From NCBI GenBank assembly GCA_003508835.1, contig PUFA01000166.1, forward strand, positions 3,148,001 to 3,212,000: a DNA stretch of 64,000 nucleotides, given 5' to 3'. Source of the stretch: Eonycteris spelaea (Eukaryota > Chordata > Mammalia > Chiroptera > Pteropodidae). Positions 46,942 through 56,399 of this stretch are shown here, piece after piece; position 1 is the first letter of the stretch; each line of letters starts with the position of its first letter. Below the pieces are notes generated by a model. That model was not told where the DNA came from. It saw only the letters and a program-made list of their open reading frames with translations, and made no database searches. A program made the translations under genes and the position numbers.

Positions 46942-47700
46942 TTGGGATTCCTTATGCATTTCCTGCTGTGAAAAATGGCAGAACAAAGAAGCAGCTATGC
47001 CCCATGTGATCTAGGGATGGCCTCTCCAAACAGCCAGTCCAGCAGCCTCCTAAGACACAGCCACATGAAACAAAATAATCTGCCCTCCAGAATGGACGTC
47101 CATGTGGTCACAGATCTGGAAGGGATGGGTGTACAGTCCTAGGATGGGGGCAGAGGGTGGAACATATAGAAGAGCCCAAAAGCCCAGAGGTTAGAAATAC
47201 AAGAGACTATGGCAGCCCCTTCGTTGTAAAGTTTTAGTGGGTTTTTTATTCTGGGAAATCTAGGATGTCTAGCTGTTAAGGAAGAAGGGCTTAGAGGGTG
47301 TGGAAAAGGGAAAGTTGGGCTATAACTGATGGTAAAGCCTTGTGGGAAAGCGAGGTTTTATAGGCGGAGTCTAAGGGACTCCATCAGTTCCTTTCTGGAC
47401 CCCTGGTTAGAAAGAACAGAGTCACTCTTTCTCTTTCTCTCTCACCTCTTCTTGGTTATATTATTACATTTATTCTTAGGTGAGGTGTTCCCCTCACTTG
47501 AGGTCCCCCAGACTCTGGCATGCTGAGGTCAGGTCAGAACAGATTTGAGAACCTATCAGTCACGCTAATGGAGTGCAATAATTTGGGGGTACTTCAGGTA
47601 GATCCAAAGCACACCTTGGTTCTCGTTCAATATCTATGCCTCCTCCTAGCACATCCTGAGCCCCACAAAAGGCACAGAAGGTGTCTCCCCAGGGCAGGAC
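45700..47700. other. Unique intergenic sequence with one candidate regulatory patch
   Basis: Mostly non-repetitive. A GACA/GAGA simple repeat is at 46882-46940. At 46187-46195 there is a STAT-type TTCTCAGAA, and at 46214-46221 a perfect octamer ATTTGCAT. The pairing is suggestive for a B-cell element but may be chance. No gene recognised. Confidence 0.4.
46882..46940. repeat. (GACA)n/(GAGA)n simple repeat
   Basis: About 60 bp of irregular GACAGACA and GAGAGACA units. Confidence 0.92.
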
Positions 47701-47704
47701 AATG

Positions 47705-47905
47705 TGACCACTAAAAGCACAGGCTTTGGAGTCAGAGCCCCTGGATTCGTATAATGACTTCAGCATGTCCTTGGTAACCTTTACAAAGCTATTTGACTTC
47801 TCTGCACCTCGTTTTCTCGTATGTAGAAAGGAGATAATAACAGTCTGCAATAGGACTAAATGACATACTGTATATGCCTAGCATAGTACCTGAGCAGATC
47901 AAATA
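47705..47905 (+). repeat. MIR SINE
   Basis: CACTAAAAGCACAGGCTTTG, GAGTCAGAGCCCCTGGATTC, TTGACTTCTCTGCACCTCG and CCTAGCATAGTACCTGAGC. Confidence 0.92.
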
Positions 47906-47909
47906 TTAA

Positions 47910-49190
47910 TAACTAATAATCATCCTAATTATTTTTATTCCTATTATCCGTTTCCTCCCAGATTGGTAGCCTCACTGGTCCTATGTGAATCCTCTTACAG
48001 TATATTTTCAAAGAAGCCAGTCCCCCACCTCTTCTCAAATCCCAGTGAGTTCTTGAGGATGTCATTTTGCACACAGATTGCTATGTGCTAATTTAACCGT
48101 GAGGGGCTCAGGCCCCCATGCAGCATACCCTCATAAAGCTTACCTACAGCATTTTGGGCAGAGTTTGGTGACTCCAACAATTCTATGTTCCAGGGTCTGA
48201 AACAACTTTTTTATAGATTGAAAGGTTAACTATGTGACCTTGTCTTTGTCAAAGCTTTATCGACTCTGAAGGATTGAACCGTGGTATTAACCAGCTAGGT
48301 TTCTGCCAGTCACTGCTCCGCATGGCTGCCTCAGCTTCTCTTCCTCTTCCTCTTCCTGTCCTCTCTTTGCTGATCTGGACTCAGCTTGGTATTCTCGTCA
48401 CATGTCATCGCCCAGGTGAGCTCAGCTCAGCGTGAAACAAACAGCTTATCTGAAGGCACCACACTGTCTGTAGAGGGAGGGGACAGCCCTCCTCAATCTT
48501 TTGTCCCCTCACAAGCCGGCTCTTTCGGTTCCATCTTGCAAAAGTCAAATGGAAAGGGTTTTCATCCAAGCTCTTGGAGCCCTCTGACTGGAAGCACGAG
48601 CCACCCCTCGTTCTTTGGGTGCTGGGTGGTCTGCACCCATTCCCTCATAGCACTGTCTGGGGGTCGACCACTCAGCTTTAAAAGATGTCTGGGCACAATT
48701 TGTTTTCGAAAGGCTCGTATGTTTGTTTTTTTAGAACTTCAGTTTTAGATCTGTTTGGGTGTTCTCCAAAGGAGAGCCATCCTGATTTGGCATTCAGTCT
48801 TTCTGCTCCCACGCTCTCTTCCCTACTCCTATGTGTCACAAATCCCTGTTGCACCAGCTGCCGGTTTGTGCATCTAAGGCTTTTTAGCGTTCTTGGGCCG
48901 TGGGGCATATTTTATAAACATACGCTCAGTTTGCACTATCTGGGAACTTAGGGGCTTTCCTCTTCACGGGAAACAGCTGTGAGGTGCTTGACGAGCCTTT
49001 GCTTTGTGGAGAGCAAGACATCGCCTCTGATCATGCACATGGGGCATGTGCGCTGGTTGGGTTCCTGTTGTTGTGCCTGAGGATTCTCCCGGAAATGCTA
49101 AGAAGGAAGCTCATTATGTTCTCCTCCCTTGCTTTCAGTTCAGTTGCTCATAAATGACTTTGCATATTACAGACCCCCCATATGTGTTCA
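47910..49190. other. Unique intergenic sequence, nothing recognised
   Basis: Non-repetitive, with a CTTCCT tract near 48336-48356 and moderate CpG. Open frames of 76-120 codons occur on both strands without recognisable homology or convincing splice context. Confidence 0.4.
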
Positions 49191-49399
49191 TCTTCTTACT
49201 GTCTGCCACTAGCATCTTCCACCATCTGACTGCTAAGGGCCTCTGAGGTCACAGAATCATGGAATCAAAAAGCTTAAAGGGACTTCAAGACTCCACCCGA
49301 CAAACTAGATGAACACTTACTATGAGCAAAGCACTGTGCCAGATTCCATGGGTGAGGGAAGGTGAACAAGACCAAGTCTCTGCCTTTGTAGAAGCAGCA

Positions 49400-49625
49400 G
49401 ACTTCTGGTTCTGCCACACATCCATGAAGCCTTCTGTGACCTCCTCAGGCAGGCTCAGGTTGTCTTCCTTTGTGGTCCCATATCCCTCTGCTGACCACTC
49501 TCATGGCACCTTCATGCTTCAGTGAAACGATCTCCATGTCTTTCTTCTTCATAGACTGTGAGCTTCTGAAGGGCTGGGCCAGCCATGCTGGGTGAGACAG
49601 ATTCTGCAGCACCTATCATAAGGTT
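49400..49625 (+). repeat. L2-like 3' fragment
   Basis: CATGAAGCCTTCTGTGACCT, TTCATAGACTGTGAGCTTCT and GAAGGGCTGGG follow L2 3' order. A reverse-orientation L2/MIR-like piece (GAACACTTACTATGAGCAAA) lies just left at about 49308-49395. Confidence 0.6.
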
Positions 49626-49853
49626 TTCATAAAAAGGAAATAAGAGGAAGAATGCTTTATTTATTAGCCACCAATAATGGTAGATACCTGAATAAACAAC
49701 CACACAAGATGAACTTGATGGCTGCCAGAAGAGTAGAGAACTGCAGAAGCCAGGGGATACCACCTGAGAGCCCAAGAAACTGGTCGAAATGGGATCACCC
49801 AAGCTACTGCTCTCTTGGCCCTTCTGCAATCCTTCTCTGCTATATCTGAAGGT

Positions 49854-50228
49854 TGTACTTATTCACTAGAACGGCCACGACAAAGTACCACAGACTAGAT
49901 GGTTTAAACAACAGATATTTATTTTCTCACAATTCTAGAGCCTAGAAGTCTAAGACTTAGTTTCTTCTGAGGACCTCTCTCCTTGGCTTGCAGATGACCT
50001 CCCTGTGTCTTCACGTGGTCTTTTCTTGAATCTTCTCCCCTTATAATACCACCCATACTGGATTTGAGCCCACCTATATGACCTCATTTTACCTTAATTA
50101 CCTTCCTAAAGGCTCTATCTCCAAATACAGTCATATTCTGAGGTAGTGGGGGTTAGGGCTTCAACATATGAATTAGGGTGAGGGGAGGGAAGGAGGCAGA
50201 GAGACTACCCACAATTCTACCCATAACA
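49854..50228 (-). mobile_element. Solo LTR, ERVL-MaLR-type (MST/MLT1-like)
   Basis: On the minus strand it begins TGTTATGGGTAGAATTGTGG, continues with the familiar 'GAAGCCCTAACCCCCACTAC', 'ATGACTGTATTTGGAGATAG' and 'TTAAACCATCTAGTCTGTGG' blocks, and ends in CA, about 375 bp in all. Flanking 5-mers AAGGT (49849-49853) and GAGGT (50229-50233) agree at four of five bases, consistent with an ERVL-type duplication. No internal viral genes adjoin it, so it is a solo LTR. The subfamily is not certain. Confidence 0.75.
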
Positions 50229-50939
50229 GAGGTCAACACTGGTGCTTACAGGAGCACCAACAGTTCCTGATAAAAAGCCACAGTCAATCAGGATCCAAGA
50301 AATAGACCTGTGACTACCTCCCTGACTTATAGCTCTGGAGATTCAAAGCTTCATCCAGCATTGGTGACCAAGCATAAGCCTATTTTGCCACCCCATTTCC
50401 TGTATGTACCTCCTCATCTCATCTCCTCCCCATAGCTTTGGTACTACCTGAGGTTTCTGTAGTTGAGCCAAGAGCAAGGGAAGGTGTCAATGTGGAAAAT
50501 ATAAAGAAACATGTCTCCCTTGGGACTGGGATGGGAAATGACATTGATAGAAGCAATTTCCAAGGAGAACTACTGGCTTGTTTCCCAAGTTTATAAGCCG
50601 AACATAGAAAAAAATATCCAAATGCCCTGGCTAGATGGAGGAGAGCCAAGCCACCAACGAGCACCATCAATAGATTGCTGATGGCCAGCCAAAGCCATGT
50701 GCTGCTAGACAGGAACCAAGATGAGCAGAGAGAGAGGCCTGGCAGCAGGATGGCCTTCCTCTCGACACAGCTCCTGCTGTTGGCTTGTGCAGGGTCCTGA
50801 ATCCTCAGCAGCCTCAGTTCCCAGGGTTGTTCTTCACTGTTAAGTGCCAGTTGGCTAAATGTCATGTTGGAAAAGAGTACGGATATGAGCTTCCAGATCA
50901 ACTGATTCATTGTCACAGACTTGGCTTAGCTTGGCTGCA

Positions 50940-51060
50940 CAATGCCAAGATAACGGGGGATAGTGGGCAGGGGGTGGCGGGGGAGGGTTATTGCTGACTC
51001 AGCTCAGGGAGCCTGAGGACAGGCAGATAAGGGAGTGGCTGGGGGTGGAGCATGCCCACT
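50940..51060. promoter_or_regulatory. MARE + GATA + CACCC motif cluster
   Basis: Within 110 bp of non-repetitive sequence are AGATAA (50948-50953), a near-perfect MARE/NF-E2 site TGCTGACTCAGC (50992-51003), AGATAAG (51025-51031) and GGGGGTGG, a CACCC/KLF box (51041-51048). This is the standard composition of erythroid/megakaryocytic enhancers such as globin LCR cores. The motifs are seen; the activity is inferred. It lies directly upstream of a minus-strand open frame (50419-50910). Confidence 0.4.
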
Positions 51061-51659
51061 ATAGACAACTGGCGTGGCCTAGAGATGCACGGAGCTCAGC
51101 CAGCAAGCTGCAATCCATTTCCCTAGAGAAAGGAAAGTTCACAGGCAGGTGTTTCAGCTGCTCTTGAGCAAGGTCTCAAGGTGCAAAGTCTTGGAGGACT
51201 TGCAAAAAACAGATACTGGCTTCTCTAGGAGATGTCAAAGCTTCTTCCAAAACCATCCCAAGCAGTTCAAATGCTCTGCTCCTCAATCTCATCCTGCAAT
51301 CACATCTATGGCCAGGTAGACCCAAATAAGAAGCCTAGCTTTTGAGTTATAACTCAGTAGATAATAGCCAATCACCTTCCATAGACCAAGTACCATTCTG
51401 GGCTTTGCTTGGAGAAAAATACCAGAAGGTTAAGGATCAGCAGGAAGAAGCCAGTGGGTATGGTAAGGAACAGGCCCTACCTCAGCAGAAGCAGGTAAAC
51501 CAGGAGATGAAACTAGTTATCACTTTATAAGAGCTGAGCCTCACAAATCACAGGCGCTACATGTAGAACTCCTTAGCCCACCGGTGGTTCTCCCTTTTGA
51601 TGGGTAAGGACACTAAACATCATCTGCACAGTCAAGGACAGGAGTCTATCTGCTGGTGA

Positions 51660-52245
51660 CCCCATTCATTCACTCATTCAGCACATATTTGTTGAGTATC
51701 TAATTTGTGCCAGGCACTGTGATGGGTGGTGAACAAGATAAACTCATAGACCCTAGCCTCATAAAGTTTACATGATACCAGATGAAAGAGAAAACAATCA
51801 ATTACACAATTCAAAGCATTTATAATTGTGGCAAATGCTACCAAAGGCTTGGAGAACATGTGATAGGACCTAGTTTGGGAGGTCCAGGAAGGCTTCCTTG
51901 GAAGTGACACCTAGTCTGGACTCTGAAAGGTGAGTGGGAATTACCTAGCTAAATGGATGGGATGGGGAGTGGGGAGAGCATTCTAGGAAAAAGCAGCAGT
52001 ATGCACAATGGCCTTGAAATTGGAAAGAGCATGACAGAATCAAGAAACTATGAGATCCAGAGTGGCTGGAGTCCAAAGAATGATGCGAGATGGGCCTGGA
52101 GAACATCTTTCTTTGGGAGGTCATATTCTGTGGAGCCTTGCAGACTTTCTAAAGGGTTTTGATCTTTATTTAAGAGAAGTGAGGAGCCATAGAAGGGTTT
52201 GCAGGAGGAAGAGATGGCATAATTAGGTATGACGATCTGAGCACT
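51660..52245 (-). repeat. L2 LINE 3' portion (long)
   Basis: Reverse L2 from the terminal CATTCAGCACATATTTGTTG and TTGTGCCAGGCACTGTGATG through AGAGCATTCTAGGAAAAAGC and GTGGAGCCTTGCAGACTTTC to GAGGAGCCATAGAAGGGTTT. About 580 bp; no intact coding. Confidence 0.9.
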
Positions 52246-52249
52246 TAGG

Positions 52250-54550
52250 CCTCTTCTCTTGCCTAATGTTGCCTAGATGCAGACGAGGAGCCTAAACACT
52301 GTGTCTGGGTCCATCATGATCTGAAAACTCTAAATTGGATGACTCAAGGAGGTCATTTTGTTTCTAGTGAGCAGAACTAGCCAGGTGATTTGCTAGATCG
52401 TTTAGTTTTACACTGTGTGTACAGAAGGGCAAGAAATCCCTGTGGGGTCACACCTGGGCCACACATTAAATGGTGTTTATATACCAAAGGGTCTACATCA
52501 TCCAGGTTGCAAGAAAGAGAAAGTGAGGCTGACTTCACTACACACTGAAGCCTATAAAAGGTGGGGAAGTACAGCAGTTTACAGTGATTTTTCATGGTAC
52601 CACACCACTGAGATCAAGTTCATGGAACTTATAGAATACAGAACCGGCTGGAAGTGGTGTTGGCCTCTCTCCATCTCTGAAACTCTGGGGTTCACTGCAA
52701 ATTCCATAACAAACAGGATAGTGGTCCCTTGTGCATTCGCCCAAAGCGAATCACTAATCCCCCAGTCTGGTAGGATTGTCTTAAACTACTTCAAGCCTGA
52801 CAGTCTCTTCTCTGACCAAAGAGGAAGGATGCAGAGAGGTTATTTCTGGTCCCAGAGATCTTCGAAAAGAGCTCCAGCAAATTCTTCCCCTACCTCTCCA
52901 GCACCCCAAACTCAATATCAATCTTCATGTACAAGACACAAAGATTTGTCGTAGAAGTCACCAGAAAGACTAGAGTAGTTCTGGACAAGACCACATGGCC
53001 CCAAGTCTGCTGGGCTTCTCCCTCACCTACCCATAAGAAATGGCTCCAAAGCTTGGCCTCTCATGCCTCCTGGCCTCCTCCAGCTCCAAAGCCACACCAC
53101 ACAGTCTCATCTCACACACATGCAGGACTAGCAATAAATCTAATGTCCTGCCCTCAGGCTTCCCAGGGCCCCATTTAGCATGAAACAGAGATGGAGAAGT
53201 GGCTCTGCCTCCTCCTGAGAAAGGGAAGACACAAGTCCCGTTGGAGCCTAAGACTTTCTGCAGAAGATGAACATTCATGCTGCTAAGTGCCCGCCACCAC
53301 AGGAGTCCTGGGGACACACATGTACACACATATCCGTCCCCCTAAATGCTTACATGGCCCCCTCAAGCCCTGAAATGGAAGGGTGTCTCCCTTTACCTTA
53401 CCCTCATTTCTTCCTAGTCTCAGGCTAAGGGTCGGGTGCATGGGAAGACAGCCAACCTAAGTCCAGAAGAACCCACTTGGAAACACTCTCATTTAGAACC
53501 TTTCTGCCTTTGGCTACACCAGATTGACCAGGATCAGAGTAAGTCACCTCCCAGAAGGCTGCTTGGACGGCATAAGTACGAGTCAGTAGCATAGGGCACA
53601 TTCAGGTACTCCAGGTTCCATGCTGGGTCCCTGCTGCAACCCGTCACCGCTGTAACCCGTCACCACTGTAACCAGTCCCTGAGGGCAGCCCTGTGTATGT
53701 GTGTGTCGGGGGGAGGGGAGGTTGAAGGGAAGGGGGAACGGAATTCTAGTAGGTAGGTGCTGTGGGCACTTCAGTCTTAGTGAGGCCATATCCTTCATCC
53801 CTTTCCCCCAAATTATGACACTCTTAAGTCAGGACATTTGTGCATGTTTTGTGTGTGCTTAACCTGAGCACCCTTACAACCCCTGGGCACCAGGCACAGT
53901 GGATTTCCACTCCTTTTCCATCTGAGTCTCCTACAGCCCGTGGCTCTTAGCCTAACTACTCTTCAGCACACACCTACAGGAGAGAGTCCCCTTGGCTGCT
54001 CCTCAAACCCCTCCTCAGGCCTCCAGACAGACCCTCAACCCTCAAGCAACAGAGGAAGCCCTACAGTGGCAGAGCTCCCCCTGCTGACAGCTCATGGTAG
54101 TGGTAAGTTTAGGAAAGCTTGTGGGGTCTCTCCCAGGGCCTGTTCTGTGAAATTAGGTTTCCTGAATACTTTCCAACTCCCCTCAATCCACCACTTTTAA
54201 ATAAAGACAGCTTTATCCAGAAGATCTGGAGAAGCAAAATGCTTTATATTGGCTCCCCAGACAACACAGAACTTCAGGCAGAACTTGAAATGACACCCAG
54301 GCCAGACCCTTAACCCAGCTCAGGGTCTGACTGATGGAATGTGTTCCAGGGGCCTCACTGCACCAAGCTCAAAGAATCATGTATGCCAGGCTGTTTAAAT
54401 AAGTATCTATGCTGACTGCCATCCAGAGAGTCTGCCTACCCTGCCCCAAATGAATTCTTAGACACTTTGCCCACTTCTCACACCACAGGCAACTAAGTAC
54501 AAGCCTACAGCTTCTGAGGGACCTGTCGATGTCTGAAATGAGGGATAATG
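52250..54550. other. Unique intergenic sequence, nothing recognised
   Basis: Non-repetitive apart from a 16-bp tandem at 53638-53673. A 179-codon plus-strand frame (52415-52954) begins only at GTG and shows no recognisable domain, so I do not call it a gene. Confidence 0.45.
53638..53673. repeat. 16-bp imperfect tandem repeat
   Basis: AACCCGTCACCGCTGT then AACCCGTCACCACTGT, one difference, then a partial third copy. Confidence 0.9.
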
Positions 54551-54559
54551 TAATATACT

Positions 54560-54712
54560 TGGTTCTCAAAGTGCATGACATTAGTTATCTCATTTAATCC
54601 TCAACAACACCACTATAATCCTCCATAAAGCAGATGTCACCAATCTGATGAGGAAACTGAGACATAGAGAGATGAGGTAGTGTGCCAGAGCTGTGAGCTC
54701 AGAACCCGAAGG
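54560..54712 (-). repeat. MIR SINE
   Basis: TTATCTCATTTAATCCTCAA, TGATGAGGAAACTGAGACAT, AGAGATGAGGTAG. Confidence 0.85.
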
Positions 54713-55039
54713 AGGAGGCACACTGGGAACCAGGAAGCCTCAGAGGCCTGAGCTTCTCTCAGGATCCTGCCAGAAGAACCAGTCTCCTCTCTCCCTAGAC
54801 ATTGAGTTTACCATAAGCACCCTCCCCAGATCTTCACAGCCTTGGAGCCACCAGCACTAATGGATAAGCAAAATAGATGAAGGGAATTAGCTCAGGCTCA
54901 TAGACTTGATTGGCCTCTCCTGTTCTGACCACCATTATGAAATGCATCTTCAGAAGGATCCAGGAGAGCAGTCAGCTGGGGGAAATGTTGGAGGTCTTCG
55001 TGAGTTTGACCTCAGGGCATCTCCCATCACAGCCCAGGT

Positions 55040-55265
55040 TTGTACAACCCAATTCCTTCACCACATAGCATGAGATTCATCTGGAGGTCATTTTTGCTGT
55101 AAGACCACAAATGCTAATTTGTTCACATTTATGAGAGTTGATTAATCAACCCAGCAGCAGCAGCATAAAATAAATGCTAATTGGCCTCAAAGTTATTAAT
55201 CATCATAAAAGCTGGAAGATTGTGTGGTTACTAATCAACCAGGCTTGCAGATAAGAGTAAAAGAT
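55040..55265. promoter_or_regulatory. Candidate conserved developmental enhancer, homeodomain-rich
   Basis: Non-repetitive AT-rich sequence immediately left of an L2. It holds a perfect 14-bp palindrome GTTGATTAATCAAC (55137-55150), two copies of the POU-like ATGCTAATT (55111-55119, 55174-55182), TTATTAATCAT (55193-55203) and a second TAATCAAC (55232-55239). Repeated homeodomain sites in a short unique block are typical of conserved enhancers. Conservation could not be tested here. Confidence 0.4.
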
Positions 55266-55269
55266 TTAC

Positions 55270-56290
55270 TAGTTATTTAGGTATTCATTTATTAATTCAA
55301 TAGATTTTACCTAGTACCTTCCAAGGGAAGACACTGTATTAGGTGCTTGAAAAAAATGAATAAAAAAGATCCCTGCCCTCAAGTAGCCCAAACCTTAGTA
55401 CAGGAAAATATGAAAAGTCCTCAGATAAAGGCACTATGCCAAGTGTCATGGTAGGGTGCAAACTGCCGTGGCAGTACAGAGATGGGGTGATCATGTGCCT
55501 CTGGGCAATCACAGAGGGCTTCGTAAAGGAGGTAAGATTTGTGCTGGACCTTGAAAAGTGGGTAGGAATAGAATAGACAGAGATGGTGCATTCTAGGAAG
55601 AACACGTACAATGGTGGAGATGGGGAAAATAAAGAGTATTTTTTGGAAGCACTGAGCGCTCCTGATAGACAATAGCAGCATTTCTGTGTAGGTAGTAGTT
55701 CACAAGCACTGCTCGGACCCTGCCGTGTGCCAGGCTCTCTGGGCTATATGCAGATTCTCTGCTGATCACGGTGATACACCAGTAAACAAAAAACACAAGG
55801 TCCCTGACCTCACAGAGCTACAGTCCCTCCAAGGATAAGGCTGAAAAGGAAGATGGAGAACCACCAATTCTGCCCTCTAAGTGGTTTTGGGATTTTCAAA
55901 TTAGCACTGGGAAGTTAGTGACAGTTTTTAATACTGCAAGGTTATTATCAGAGCCTTTAGGAAGATTGATCTTGCCCCCGGGTATAAGGCAACTTTAAGA
56001 GGAAAAAGTTTGAGTCCAGTTAGCAAGCTATTGCAGTAACGTATATGAGAGATGATGACCAAAACCAAAATGGTAACAGGTAGGAAGGAAAATAAAAGTA
56101 TGAATGGAAGAGATACTACTCAGGTAGACCATGCTCAATTTGGAAACTAGCTGGATGCAGAAGGCAGGGTAAGGAAAGTATCAAAAGGATCTGAGCACTA
56201 GAGTCTGTGTTTAGAGAATGTTGGTGCCATTACCCGAAACCAAGGGTTCAAGAGGAACATGTTAGGATGGGAAAGAAGATAATGAGATGT
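55270..56290 (-). repeat. L2 LINE, about 1 kb of reverse-strand sequence
   Basis: Order as in L2 reverse complement: ATTCATTTATTAATTCAATA, AAGATCCCTGCCCTCAAGTA, GGAGGTAAGATTTGTGCTGG, a second L2-like start near 55700 (CGTGTGCCAGGCTCTC), then GCTATTGCAGTAACGTATAT and ATGTTGGTGCCATTACC. It may be two L2 fragments back to back. Coding-dead. Confidence 0.8.
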
Positions 56291-56399
56291 CCACTGTCTC
56301 ACCCACCAAGGAGGCAAGGGGTGTTCCATTCGAAGAGAGATGAGGATAGACAAGAAACCATGAAGAGCAGGCCAGTGGAAACAGAAGGTAAATTTTAAA

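Noticed and set aside
52415..52954. 179-codon plus-strand open frame
   Set aside because: It starts at GTG, with the first ATG far inside. It has no recognisable domain, and its length is within chance expectation for 64 kb in six frames.
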